The notes: generated by a model from the sequence alone, not told the origin. Shown: positions 27,158 to 37,384, counted from the first letter of the stretch. The stretch: DNA of 64,000 bases from JADKAV01 sp037046735 (GCA_037046735.1 JBAOHC010000027.1:930001-994000); one strand, 5' to 3'. A program made the numbers and translations.

Positions 27158-27417
27158 CAGTCCACCATCTCCCGCTCCTTGGCCTGGCGCTGCAACTCGA
27201 TGGTCTGCTGGTCCTTCATGACCTTCCACCAGAACCACCAGACGAAGCCGATGAAGAAGATCCACTGCACCGCGTAGCCGAAACTCTGCCAGTCCAGTTG
27301 CGCCTGCATGTGCGCCACGTCCCACTGCCAGATACTCAGCCGGATGAACAGGACCGTGACCGCCACACACAACAGGTGCCACGGGATCCAGCGCGGCTGC
27401 AGGACAAATTGGCGCAT
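27157..27417 (-). CDS. Small membrane protein, SURF1-N-terminus-like
   Basis: 86 aa, two hydrophobic segments (about 13-29 and 47-65) with RWIPWHLLCVAV and IRLSIWQWDV, which resemble the first helix region of SURF1-type proteins, and a charged C-terminal tail (KDQQTIELQRQAKEREMVD). No catalytic motif. Coupled to the DUF3817 gene (TGATG). Confidence 0.65.
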   Translation of the reverse strand: MRQFVLQPRWIPWHLLCVAVTVLFIRLSIWQWDVAHMQAQLDWQSFGYAVQWIFFIGFVWWFWWKVMKDQQTIELQRQAKEREMVD

Positions 27418-27418
27418 G

Positions 27419-27604
27419 TCAGGGCAACTTCTGATCTCCAGGCGCCGGTGCCTCCTCGAAGTCCACGCGGCCCATCTGCTTCTTCAAAGAGCGGAAGAGG
27501 AAGATCGCCGCGATGATCAGGAAGACGAAGACGAGGAAGCCGCCGATCCCAGGCGTCACCTGCGCGGGATCGATGGGCTCTGCCGCGGGAATCATCAGCA
27601 CCAC
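27419..27604 (-). CDS. Small single-pass membrane protein
   Basis: 61 aa (58 if the ATG at 27595 is used): extracytoplasmic N-terminus, one helix (GFLVFVFLIIAAIFLF) followed by basic RSLKKQM and an acidic tail. In actinobacteria a similar protein commonly follows mca (Rv1083 position, from memory). It lies 41 bp downstream of the mca 3' end. Role unknown. Confidence 0.6.
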   Translation of the reverse strand: MVLMIPAAEPIDPAQVTPGIGGFLVFVFLIIAAIFLFRSLKKQMGRVDFEEAPAPGDQKLP

Positions 27605-27645
27605 GCCAGTCTACGTCGTGCCCGGGGCGGCGCCATAGCCGCCGC

Positions 27646-28478
27646 TCAGCGCAGACCCTGGAACAGGTCGTCCTCGGGTCCGTTGTAGGGCAGCGTGCTC
27701 ACGGCGAACTCGAAGTCCTCCGTCGGCCACACCTGGCCGGCGATGTGACTGGGAAGCGCGAACCAGTGGCCCTCCGGGTCGATCTGCGTGGCGTGCGCCT
27801 TGAGGGCAGCGTCACGCACGTCGAAGTACTCCGCGCACGGCACTTGGGTGGTCACCCGCTGGTCATCGGCCGGGCGCATCTTCACATCCTCGATCCACTC
27901 GGCGTACGGGGACTCGAACCCGTTGTCCACCGCCGCCTGGTGCAGCGCAAGGATCTTGGCCCGGTGGAACGTCTGGTGGTAGTAGACCTTGCTGACCTGC
28001 CACTGCGGTGCAACGCCTCCGCGACAGCCGCCATGGTCACCTCATGGGTTCGCACATGGTCGGGATGGGGATACCCCCCGTTCTCGTCGTAGGTCGTGAT
28101 CACGTGCGGGCGGAACGCCAGGATCTGCTCGACCAGAGCCGGCGTCACGGCCGCCAGCGGCAGCTCCGCGAACGACCCTGGCGGCAGTGGGGGTGGCGGA
28201 TCGCCACTGGGAAAGCCGGAGTCCTCGAAGCCGAGCCAGACATGCTCCACCCCCAGAATCTCGGCCGCCTTCGCCATCTCCTGGCGACGCAGATCCGCGA
28301 GGTGGGCCGGATCGACGCTCAGCGAGGGGTTGAGGACGTCGCCTCGTTCACCACCGGTACAGGTCACCACCCGCACCCGGATGCCTTGGGCCACGTACAT
28401 GGCCGTGCTGGCCGCGCCCTTGCTGGCCTCGTCATCAGGATGGGCGTGCACGTGCATCAGCCGTAGGGGTTCCTCCAC
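27646..28478 (-). pseudogene. mca: Mycothiol S-conjugate amidase, frameshifted
   Basis: Homologue of Mca, which cleaves mycothiol S-conjugates in detoxification. The N-terminal part (from GTG 28478) has HVHAHPDDE, GGERGD, YDENGGYPHPDH and continues to AVAEAL near 28011. The C-terminal part (QWQVSKVYYHQTF, then DNGFESPYAEWIEDV to the end at 27646) is in another frame; the switch falls at about 28001-28020. Compared with the family about ten residues around the junction also appear missing, so this may be a small out-of-frame deletion rather than a single-base error. Without correction the product lacks the C-terminal half that recognises mycothiol. Confidence 0.8.
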
Positions 28479-28605
28479 GCAGCCAACCTTACGATTCGCC
28501 GCAAGCGACGTGCACAAACCCGTCGAACATGGGCACAATGTCCTTTCAGGAGCCCTCCGGCATCACGCGCCGGTGGGCTTTGCGTATCGAATGGGAGATT
28601 GCGAC

Positions 28606-29088
28606 GTGAGCGACACAAAGGTCACATGGCTGACGCAGGAGGCCTACGATCGGCTGTCCACGGAACTCACCGAACGCATCGAGGTGACCCGGCCGAAGAT
28701 CACCAAACTGATCGAACTGGCCCGTGAAGAGGGGGACCTGCGCGAGAACGGTGGCTACCACGCAGCCAAGGAGGATCAGGGGCGAAATGAGGCCCGGATC
28801 CGCGAACTGAAGCATCTGATCGACCACGCGAAGGTCGGCCGGCCCGACGATGCTGCCAAGGGCGCTGTCACACACGGCTCCACGGTCACCATCGAGTTCC
28901 CGGGCGGCGACTCCGAGAAGATGTTCGTCGCCAGCCGCGAGGAGAAGGCGCACACCGATCTCGAGATCTGTTCCCCCGATTCACCGCTCGGCAGGGCCCT
29001 CATGGGCCAGACCGCCCCGGCGACTGTGAGTTATGAGTTGCCCAACGGTCGCAGCATGCAGGTCAAACTCGTGCAGGTCCACGACTAG
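28606..29088 (+). CDS. greA: Transcription elongation factor GreA
   Basis: 160 aa: N-terminal coiled coil with acidic tip (EEGDLRENGGYHAAKEDQ) and a C-terminal FKBP-like domain (SPLGRALMGQTAPATVSYELPNG). It stimulates RNA cleavage by backtracked RNA polymerase. GTG 28606 is chosen because GGGAG lies 8 nt upstream; upstream frame is antisense to mca. Divergent from mca, as in other actinobacteria. Confidence 0.95.
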   Translation: MSDTKVTWLTQEAYDRLSTELTERIEVTRPKITKLIELAREEGDLRENGGYHAAKEDQGRNEARIRELKHLIDHAKVGRPDDAAKGAVTHGSTVTIEFPGGDSEKMFVASREEKAHTDLEICSPDSPLGRALMGQTAPATVSYELPNGRSMQVKLVQVHD

Positions 29089-29462
29089 CGAACCACCGGT
29101 AGGCCCTGCGCCTGCCAGCTGACGATGCCCCCTTCGAGGTCCTGCACGTTCTCGAAGCCGGCCGCCGACATCTGTTCCATCGCCACCTTCGACCGGTTCG
29201 CGCTGCGGCAGTAGACGGCATACGTAGCGTTCTTGTCCAGCCCGGCGATCTGCGCGGGGAAATCCGCCGACTCCACGTCCATGTTGATGGCATCGGGCAG
29301 GTGCCCCTGCGCGAACTCCGCCGGTGTCCGCACGTCGAGAACCACCACCCCGGGCTGTTGAGCCAGGTTCTGGAACTCCGACGGTGACACGGTCGTGGCC
29401 CCCGCGCTTGAGCAGGCGGTCAGGCCGAGCAGAACGATCAGCAAGAGGGCGAGGCGTTTCAT
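29085..29462 (-). CDS. Rhodanese-domain lipoprotein
   Basis: 125 aa single-domain rhodanese exported as a lipoprotein (lipobox LTAC, Cys17). The active-site loop is YCRSANRS with Cys85, and LDVRTPAEFAQGHLPDAIN is the family's N-terminal motif. Expected to carry persulfide sulfur outside the membrane. A 17-bp CsoR/CstR-type palindrome lies 11 bp before the start, so control by a persulfide- or copper-sensing repressor is likely. The stop overlaps the convergent greA stop region by 4 bp. Confidence 0.88.
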   Translation of the reverse strand: MKRLALLLIVLLGLTACSSAGATTVSPSEFQNLAQQPGVVVLDVRTPAEFAQGHLPDAINMDVESADFPAQIAGLDKNATYAVYCRSANRSKVAMEQMSAAGFENVQDLEGGIVSWQAQGLPVVR

Positions 29463-29472
29463 ATCCTCGATA

Positions 29473-29489
29473 ATACCCCCTATGGGTAT
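29473..29489. promoter_or_regulatory. CsoR/CstR-type operator
   Basis: Reads ATACCCCCTATGGGTAT, matching the ATACCC-N-GGGTAT style of CsoR/RcnR-family operators (copper-sensing CsoR, persulfide-sensing CstR). It lies 11 bp before the rhodanese ATG, overlapping the likely promoter or leader. The regulator gene is not in the window. Confidence 0.68.
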
Positions 29490-29536
29490 ATCCAGGCGCT
29501 GCTGACCACCCGCATGCTGGCGAATGAGATCGCGCG

Positions 29537-30729
<1,193 letters not shown>

Positions 30730-30733
<4 letters not shown>

Positions 30734-32055
30734 AACAAGCCTTCGTCCGGGGGCTGCGAGAGCTCGGCCAACATCTTGTGCACCTCGCGGGTCATCGGGT
30801 CCGTCTCGGCGATCTGCTGAGGCCTGGCCGCCTCGGTATGCCCGGCCTCGGCCCTGGCCCCGACCCCGAAAGCCAGCAGGGTGGCGGTCTGCCGGTTCAT
30901 CGCACATACTCCCCGCACGGGTGCGAACTCCGCGTCGGAGAAGAAGCCGGTGACCGGGACGAGGAGCCGGGCGTTCGCCACCGCGGCATCGTGGTCATGG
31001 TTGTCGAACATGAAACGGCCCCGCGACGTCGATGAGAACAACAACGCCCCCTCCAGCCGGTCGCCCATGCGAGCCGAGACGCCTTCGAGGATCACGTTCA
31101 GGTCCTCGTCGGCGGCCGCCTCGTCGCGGACATGGAACTGCACCGTGGCTCCCAGCGGGATGGGCGCCCCCATCTGCAGGGCCCCCCGCTCCCCCTCGGC
31201 CGCCTGGAACTCATGGATCACGAAGTCACCGGTGCGCGGGTCGTCGCTACCCAGGGCCACTCCGAGTTGCATACCTCCCAGCGCCAAGGACCGCTCTGGT
31301 CCCTCCAGCGCGGCAAGCACCTCTTGCGCGCGTAACGCGGCCGGTGTCCCCGCCAGCGCCTTGAGCATGAAACCCTCCGCGTCCGTGACCGTCAGCAATG
31401 GTCCGACCGGTCGGCACGCAGGGCTCATCAACGTGGTCGCCTCCAGGTGGCCGCCGAGCATGACGCCCACCGCACCCCGGGTGTGGATCCGCCCATCGAG
31501 CAGGAACCGCGTCGTGCGCGCCGGCGCAGGTCCGGATGACACGGCCCCGACCAGCGGCAGGCCGGTGAGCAGGCTCTCGGAATGCAGAACGAAGTCGGCG
31601 GCCGGGAAGGACCACGGGTCGGAGAACACCAGCGAGATCACGTCGTCGCGGCGCCGACCGGGCAGTCCGACGATCTGGTGGCCCTGAGCAGCGGCCATCA
31701 CCTCCAGATGGAAGGACCGGGCCCGCAGTCCGGGGATCCGCGCCGCCCACACGGCCACCGCTGTCCCTTGATCGGTGCCGCGGCCGCTGGCGATCACGCC
31801 CGACGCCGACGTTCCCAGCACCGTTCCGTGGCTCAAGGGCTCGAAGGCGGCCAGCAGACCCTGCTCGGCGTCCTCGGCATTCTGCGCCGACACGAAGACG
31901 AAGGAGAGATTGGGTGTGGAGCCCAGGTTCGTCAGCGCCTGCTTGGCAGCCGTGCGCGCCAATCGCGGCAGGTCCGCTGGCCCATGCCCAGTTGCGATCG
32001 CTGATCCCTCGCCCACCAATGCCACCGCACCATTGTGACCGATGGACCGGCCCAA
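30730..32055 (-). CDS. FIST N / FIST C sensor-domain protein
   Basis: Up to 441 aa with FIST-N (about residues 40-245; GTSASGVIASG, FVFVSAQNAEDAEQ) and FIST-C (about 260-400; ALGGMQLGVALG, GALLFSSTSRG and the ending EFAPVRG). FIST domains are predicted extracytoplasmic or intracellular small-ligand, probably amino-acid, sensors. There is no effector domain and no signal peptide, so it acts as a stand-alone module. It is translationally coupled to threonine ammonia-lyase (GTGA). The start could be ATG 32055 or GTG 32025. Confidence 0.82.
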
Positions 32056-32082
32056 GCGGGAATAGACTGCCGTCCAATATCG

Positions 32083-32095
32083 TTAGCCTAGGTAA
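32083..32095. promoter_or_regulatory. Palindrome in FIST/MarR divergent region
   Basis: TTA-GCCTAGG-TAA, embedded in a wider imperfect dyad with ATAT ends. It lies between the divergent FIST and marR starts, 37 bp before the marR ATG. A MarR autoregulatory operator is the simplest reading. Its GTTAGCCTA core also resembles half of an IdeR/DtxR iron box. Confidence 0.45.
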
Positions 32096-32131
32096 TGAAT
32101 ATCCACATTCCCCTCCTTGAAGGAGCCAGAG

Positions 32132-32557
32132 ATGCCCGCCAATCTCGGCACCGACGCCCCCGACCTGCGGATAGCGGTCATGCGCCTGGCGCGGCGGCTG
32201 CGCAGAGAACGGACCAGCGACGCGCTGACGCCCAGCCAAATGGCCGTCCTGGCCACGCTGCTGCGGGAGGGCCCGATGTCGCCGGGCGAGCTGGCCGAGG
32301 TGGAGCGGGTGCAACCACCCTCGATGACGCGCATCCTGCACAGCCTGCGCACCGCGGGCCTCGTCCTTCGCGCAGCTCATCCGACCGACGGCAGGCAAGT
32401 GATCTACACGGCGACCGACACGGCACGGAGCATGGTGGAACGCGATCGGAAACGGCGCGACCAGTGGCTGTTGCACCGGCTGGAGGTTCTGCAACCATCC
32501 GAGATCGCGACGCTGGAACAGGCGATCCCGATCCTCAACCGGCTCGCTCTGGACTGA
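32132..32557 (+). CDS. MarR family transcriptional regulator
   Basis: 141 aa winged-helix protein: LTPSQMAVLATLLREGPMSPGELAEVERVQPPSMTRIL is helix-turn-helix and recognition helix, and DGRQVIYTAT is the wing. AAGGAG lies 6 nt before ATG 32132. The stop overlaps the start of the MFS exporter, so it probably represses its own operon, responding to the exporter's substrate. Confidence 0.9.
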   Translation: MPANLGTDAPDLRIAVMRLARRLRRERTSDALTPSQMAVLATLLREGPMSPGELAEVERVQPPSMTRILHSLRTAGLVLRAAHPTDGRQVIYTATDTARSMVERDRKRRDQWLLHRLEVLQPSEIATLEQAIPILNRLALD

Positions 32558-33753
32558 AGACCACCTTCTCCGCGCTGGCCATCCCCACCTATCGACGCTA
32601 TGCGACAGGCGCACTGTTCTCCAACGCCGGAACCTGGATGCACCGCATCGCGCAGTCCTGGCTGGTGCTGCAGCTCACGGCCGACCCGACGATGCTGGGC
32701 CTCGTGGTGGCCGCACAGTTCGCCCCCATGCTCTTCCTCGCCCCGTGGGCCGGCGTGCTCGCCGACCGCTACGACCGGCGACGACTCCTGATGCTCACCC
32801 AGGTCGGGATGGGACTGCAGGCGCTGGGCCTGGGAGTGCTGGCCCTGTCCGGCCACGCCACCGGCTTCCTGGTTCTGGTCTTCGCGCTGATCCTGGGACT
32901 CTTCACCGCCGTCGACGCGCCCGCCCGGCAGTCCATCGTCTCCGACCTCGTACCCGCCGACGAGGTGGTCAACGCCGTCGCGCTCAACAGCGCCAACTTC
33001 AATGCTGCTCGCCTGGTCGGCCCCGCTGTCGCGGGAGTCATGATCGCACTATGGGGGGCGGGCTGGGTCTTCCTGGTCAACGCCGGCACGTTCGCCATCA
33101 TGTTCTGGGCCCTGCGGGGGATCACGATGCAGAGCACCGTCCCGGCTGGGCGCCGCGGTGGTCTACGTGACGGCTTGAACTACGTGCGCCACCGCCCCGA
33201 CTTGTGGTTCGTGATCCTCACCGCCGGCGCCGTCGCGATGCTGGTGTTCAACTTCCCGATCACGATCCCGCTGATGGTCACTGATGAGTTCGCTGCGGGT
33301 GCCCGCTCGTTCGGCGTGCTCACCTCACTGATGGCGATCGGATCCCTGGCCGCCGCACTCATCCAGGCGCGCCGGGCGCGCACCGATCTACGGCTGGTGA
33401 CCGTCGCCGCGGGTCTGGCAGGTGTGGTCGCGGTCGTGGCCGGCTTCATGCCGAACGTGATCACGTTCGCCGCCGCGCTGATCGCAGGTGGCGCGGCAGC
33501 CATGACGATGATGACCGCGGCCAACTCCTACCTGCAGACGCGCACCGACGAGGCCCACCGCAGCCGGGTGATGGCGTTGTACATGGCGGTGTTCTTCGGG
33601 ACCACCCCGCTCGGAGCGCCCTTGATCGGCATGCTGGCACAGGCGATGGGTCCGCGGGCAGCCCTGGTCATTCCGGGGATACTGTCGGTGCTCGTCACGG
33701 CAGCACTGGTCCTGGCGTACCGCGCCGGACGCAAACACCTCGAGCCTCGCTAA
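32554..33753 (+). CDS. MFS exporter (EntS/DHA3-like), probable CTG start
   Basis: 399 aa major facilitator with about 12 helices and the motif A-like GVLADRYDRRRLLM; its N-terminus (xKTTFSALAIPTYRRY) is that of the enterobactin-exporter-like MFS_3 group. No ATG/GTG/TTG lies in frame at this point; the family N-terminus begins at CTG 32554, which overlaps the marR stop (CTGA). The next Met (32638) would delete most of helix 1. Likely a drug or siderophore exporter controlled by the MarR protein. It ends 6 bp from the convergent HNH gene. Confidence 0.86.
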   Translation: MKTTFSALAIPTYRRYATGALFSNAGTWMHRIAQSWLVLQLTADPTMLGLVVAAQFAPMLFLAPWAGVLADRYDRRRLLMLTQVGMGLQALGLGVLALSGHATGFLVLVFALILGLFTAVDAPARQSIVSDLVPADEVVNAVALNSANFNAARLVGPAVAGVMIALWGAGWVFLVNAGTFAIMFWALRGITMQSTVPAGRRGGLRDGLNYVRHRPDLWFVILTAGAVAMLVFNFPITIPLMVTDEFAAGARSFGVLTSLMAIGSLAAALIQARRARTDLRLVTVAAGLAGVVAVVAGFMPNVITFAAALIAGGAAAMTMMTAANSYLQTRTDEAHRSRVMALYMAVFFGTTPLGAPLIGMLAQAMGPRAALVIPGILSVLVTAALVLAYRAGRKHLEPR

Positions 33754-33759
33754 GACCGC

Positions 33760-34962
33760 TCAGCCGAGCCGAAGGTCCGGTGGTCTCGTGGTCCTCGTCG
33801 TGCCTTGCGGGCTGGTCCAGGTGGTCTCGGCGCCATGGGTGCGTCGGGTGGTGGTGATCCGCCATGCTCCGAATGTCTTGGTGCGGTGGTGGTGCCGGCA
33901 CAGGCAGATGAGATCGTCCGCGCAGGTGCTGCCGGAGATGCGGTGGGGAGTGACGTGGTCGGTGTCGGTGTACTCCGCGTCGCGGGTGCAGCCCGGGAAG
34001 CGGCACGTCCGGTCGCGCATCCGCACAGCCTCGCGCAGGCGCTTGGGGATCTCGTACTTCTGACTGCCGGGATCCATCAGCACCCCGGTCAGCGGGTCCG
34101 TGACCAGCCGGGTCCAGCGCGCATCCGGTGACCAGGCCAGCTTGACGGCTAGAGCATGGGTGATGGGCGAACCGTTGAGATTGGCGCCCTTGGTCTCAAC
34201 CCCCATGAGCATGTCGGCGGGGATGATGACCTGCACGTCCACGTTCATCGTGGTGTGCGCCTCGAGGAACCCGGTCAGCGCATCGGCGCGCAACTGGTCA
34301 TCGGTCCGGTCCGCGCCTTGGCCGTATGGATCGGGACAGTCCGGCGCCTGTGCCAACGCGTCCAAACCTTGGATGAAGGCCTCGCCCAGCTCCGCGCTGG
34401 TGTGGATCCAGATGTCGCACATGCCGTGAGCGCCCGGGATGATGCCTGCCCCGCGGGCGGCGATCGCCTTCTCGCGGGGATCGTCCTGCGGGTCCTCGTC
34501 GCAGGTCATCCGGATCAGCCGGCGGTGCAACTGGGCGGTGGTGTGAGTGGCGGCGTAATCGATCGCCTGCGCCTCCAACTCCTCACGCAGCGGGTCGGCA
34601 ACGTCATGCAACAGCATGACAATCTTCTGAGCCTGGACCCGATCGATGACCCCGTCGTACCAGCCCTGCCAGACCGTCGGTCGCAGGGTGATCCACAATG
34701 CGGTGCCCACCAAGTGCTCGGCCGACCTGCTGGAGATCCCCAGCAGGAGACCGATCTCGTCGGTCGCGGCCTGCATACTGTTGTGGCCCTGCTCGGAGAA
34801 CTCCTGCAGTGCAACCAGCCGGACGGCCTGTGTGGCCTCGGCCCGCCGCAGAGCCTTCACAGCGTCCAGGGTGTCCTCCACAACATCCTGCCAGTCGGCA
34901 GTGCGCGCAGCACGGAGAAGGCCGCTCAGCTCCGGGGAGGGAGTAGGTGCGAATTCAGCCAT
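33760..34962 (-). CDS. DUF222 domain HNH endonuclease-like protein
   Basis: 400 aa with an N-terminal DUF222 domain (about 10-300) and a C-terminal HNH domain: CRFPGCTRDAEYTDTDHVTPHR, followed by CLCRHHHRTKTFG, with zinc-binding Cys pairs and catalytic His. This architecture is found in many paralogous copies across actinobacteria and is linked to mobile DNA or 13E12-type repeats. Full length. Function is unproven. Confidence 0.88.
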   Translation of the reverse strand: MAEFAPTPSPELSGLLRAARTADWQDVVEDTLDAVKALRRAEATQAVRLVALQEFSEQGHNSMQAATDEIGLLLGISSRSAEHLVGTALWITLRPTVWQGWYDGVIDRVQAQKIVMLLHDVADPLREELEAQAIDYAATHTTAQLHRRLIRMTCDEDPQDDPREKAIAARGAGIIPGAHGMCDIWIHTSAELGEAFIQGLDALAQAPDCPDPYGQGADRTDDQLRADALTGFLEAHTTMNVDVQVIIPADMLMGVETKGANLNGSPITHALAVKLAWSPDARWTRLVTDPLTGVLMDPGSQKYEIPKRLREAVRMRDRTCRFPGCTRDAEYTDTDHVTPHRISGSTCADDLICLCRHHHRTKTFGAWRITTTRRTHGAETTWTSPQGTTRTTRPPDLRLG

Positions 34963-34992
34963 ACCCCATTGTCATACACATGTTCGATATTG

Positions 34993-36210
34993 TCAAGCGT
35001 TATCTGGGGATTTCTCAGCCGGTTGTCGCACCAATGTCTCGGGCATGCGGATGGCCAGGCCCAGCGCCATGAGACTGATGGCCATCCCCGCGGCGAAAGC
35101 CACCGGGAAGCCCGACAGGTCCAATAGCAGCCCTCCGACCAGCGGCCCGATGATGCTGCCGAAGTCACTCATCATCTGGAAGCCGGCCACAACTGATCCC
35201 CCGTGATGACCGCGTGCTACGTCTCCGACGATCGCGGTCGGGCTCGGCCCGAGGAATGCGCCACTGAAGCCCGCGACCGCCATCGCCACAAGGAACAGCC
35301 ACGAGTTGGGAGCGACCGCCAGCAGCAACAACGAGAGGCTGCCGACAGCCAGACCGACAACGAGAGCAGGCCGGCGACCTCTCCGGTCCGCAGTGCGGCC
35401 ACCGAATGTCAGCAGACCCGCCTGCACGACAGCGGCGACGACGAAACCCGCCCCCGCGAGACCCGGTCCTTGGCGCAAGCCTTCGACCACGAACAAAGGC
35501 ACCAATGAGGAACGCAGCCCGAAGAAGACGAAACCGTTGGCGAAGTTGGCACCCAGCGCCGCCTGATACGCGGGCAGCTTGAGGGTGGCCAGGAACGACA
35601 GCCGATCAGCGTCCTCGCCGGTGTTCAGCTCCTCCGTCTTGGCCAATCGAGGCAGCAGGGACACCGCCACGATGAAGGCGGCGAACAGAGTCCCGGCATA
35701 GACAAAGAAGGGGGCGCGGATCGAGATCCCGATGACCAGACCGCCCACTGCGGGGCCGACAACGCCGCCGATCAGAAAGCCGGCCTGGAACAGCCCCGAT
35801 GCCCGACCCCGATACTCCGGCTCAGTCACCCGCAACAGCAGAGCAGTGGCCGAGATCGTGAACATGGCCGAGCCGGTCCCCCCGATCCCCCGCAGGACCA
35901 GCAGTTGCCCGTAGTCGGTGGCCAGCCCGGCGAACAGGCTGGAGACCGCCACGATCGCCAGCCCGGTGGACATGATGATCCGTTCCCCGAAGCGGTTGAC
36001 CAGCCATCCGGCCGGCGGGCTGCTGACCAGGCGCATCGCTGCGAACACGCTGATCACCGCGCTGGCCGCGAAGGCCGAGACGCCGAAGGTCCGCGCGAAC
36101 AGGGGGATGGCCGGGATGACGATGCCGAAACCCAAAGCGACGCAGAACGCGATGGCAGCCAGGACGCTGACCTCGCGCGGTAGACCGCCGACCTTGGGCA
36201 CTCTCACCAC
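34993..36210 (-). CDS. MFS transporter
   Basis: 405 aa, 12 predicted helices, with motif A in GWLVNRFGERIIM and its half-repeat FGGRTADRRGRRPALV. Close to drug/multidrug efflux MFS_1 proteins. Start at 36210 (GTG-type alternatives 3 nt apart). Divergent from msrA with about 53 bp between starts. Substrate unknown. Confidence 0.85.
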   Translation of the reverse strand: MVRVPKVGGLPREVSVLAAIAFCVALGFGIVIPAIPLFARTFGVSAFAASAVISVFAAMRLVSSPPAGWLVNRFGERIIMSTGLAIVAVSSLFAGLATDYGQLLVLRGIGGTGSAMFTISATALLLRVTEPEYRGRASGLFQAGFLIGGVVGPAVGGLVIGISIRAPFFVYAGTLFAAFIVAVSLLPRLAKTEELNTGEDADRLSFLATLKLPAYQAALGANFANGFVFFGLRSSLVPLFVVEGLRQGPGLAGAGFVVAAVVQAGLLTFGGRTADRRGRRPALVVGLAVGSLSLLLLAVAPNSWLFLVAMAVAGFSGAFLGPSPTAIVGDVARGHHGGSVVAGFQMMSDFGSIIGPLVGGLLLDLSGFPVAFAAGMAISLMALGLAIRMPETLVRQPAEKSPDNA

Positions 36211-36263
36211 GGCAGTCTTTCAGTGCACTTTCGGCATCTGTGCATGTGGGCGAGACTGGAACC

Positions 36264-36893
36264 ATGTTCTCGCGTAAGTCATCCATGGTGTCCCCGGACA
36301 GCGCACTGCCCAGCCGACCGACCTCTCCGTTTGCCATCCCGGAACGCAACGTCGTGCTCGGAACACCGCTGGCTGGCCCGTGGGCGCAGGGCGCGCAGGT
36401 TCTCTATGTGGGGATGGGGTGCTTCTGGGGTGCCGAGGAGTACTTCTGGAACACGCCCGGCGTGGCGGGTACCGCAGTGGGCTACCAAGGGGGCTTCAGT
36501 GCCTACCCCACCTACGAGGAGGTGTGCAGCGGGCGCACCGGACACACGGAGGCGACGCTGGTCGCCTACACCTGCCCGACCCTGGACATTCTGCGGGTGT
36601 TCTGGGAGCACCACGACCCGACGCAGGGATTCCGGCAGGGCAACGATGTGGGCACCCAGTACCGCAGCGCCCTCTACTGCACGAATGCCGAGCAGCTGGC
36701 CCTTGTCGAACAAACGCGCGCTGCGTATCAGGCCGCGCTCGACCAGCGGGGGTACGGCACGATCACGACGGAGATCGCCCCTGCTGCTGAGCACCCGTTC
36801 TACTTCGCGGAGGACTATCACCAGCAGTACCTGCACAAGGTTCCCAACGGCTATCGGTGTCACGCGAACACTGGGGTGCCGTTGCCGTTGTAG
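36264..36893 (+). CDS. msrA: Peptide methionine (S)-sulfoxide reductase A
   Basis: 209 aa, reduces methionine-S-sulfoxide in proteins. Catalytic Cys53 in GCFWGAEEYFW, GTQYRSALY and DYHQQYL motifs. Resolving Cys199 in NGYRCHANTG. An N-terminal extension of about 45 residues precedes the core. ATG 36264 is preferred over 36240. Its last 17 codons coincide with a proposed integration site: an identical 20-bp block recurs at 40296-40315, so the present 3' end may have come with an inserted element. Confidence 0.92.
   Translation: MFSRKSSMVSPDSALPSRPTSPFAIPERNVVLGTPLAGPWAQGAQVLYVGMGCFWGAEEYFWNTPGVAGTAVGYQGGFSAYPTYEEVCSGRTGHTEATLVAYTCPTLDILRVFWEHHDPTQGFRQGNDVGTQYRSALYCTNAEQLALVEQTRAAYQAALDQRGYGTITTEIAPAAEHPFYFAEDYHQQYLHKVPNGYRCHANTGVPLPL
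36840..36859. repeat. Left copy of msrA 3'-end repeat (putative attL)
   Basis: Exact 20-bp match to 40296-40315, beginning at codon 193 of msrA. Beyond the core, the next 25 bp differ at six third-codon positions while coding the same residues. This is the pattern left when an element integrates into the 3' end of a gene and supplies a replacement end. Confidence 0.6.
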
Positions 36894-37384
36894 TTGAAGT
36901 TGAAGTGTGTCGTTGTAGTTGAAGCAGGCATTTCGACAGCAATCGCCATCCACTCTGGGCGATGGCCAAGCCTTCTGATCGCCGAGGCGGACAGCAACCT
37001 TGTTCACCGCCGATGTCTGGCTGACGGCGCGCTTCAGCTGGGGAACCAACCCCTCTGTCCCCGAACAAACCATGCGGCCACACGGAGCAGCGGCCAACCC
37101 ATGAGTGTCGCCGGCCGTCATAAGGGGTCGGCAAAGGATGCATTCTTCTAGCGCTTGAGGAGGGTCGCGCTTGGCATGTAAGCGGGTTTGGACGCATACC
37201 CAAGATCGACGATTGATAACCATGGACTCCTGGGTTCCTGGGCCACTCGAATCAACCCAGTGGCCCGTCGGGAGAACGGGAGGAGAGAACTTCCATCGGC
37301 CCGGGTTTGGGAGCAAGGCCATGGCGTGAACCCTCATGGAAAGAAGGGGTGGGGCCGATAGAGTCGATAGAAGGGGGATACCTG
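36894..37384. other. Intergenic stretch downstream of msrA
   Basis: No convincing gene. A 14-bp exact direct repeat (36886-36899 and 36911-36924) begins inside the msrA stop region. A perfect 8-bp inverted repeat (37240-37266) lies near the right side. The rest shows weaker codon structure and lower GC than its surroundings, in line with foreign origin. Confidence 0.5.
37240..37266. other. Perfect 8-bp inverted repeat
   Basis: GGGCCACT and AGTGGCCC with an 11-nt spacer, about 120 bp upstream of the delta-60 gene. No T-run; could be an operator or an RNA hairpin. Confidence 0.35.

Noticed and set aside
32079..32097. IdeR/DtxR iron box before marR
   Set aside because: Only the central nine bases match; the outer parts do not, and a MarR operator explains the symmetry.
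31247..32614. Minus-strand frame across marR and FIST
   Set aside because: Spans two well-supported genes on other frames and has no homology.
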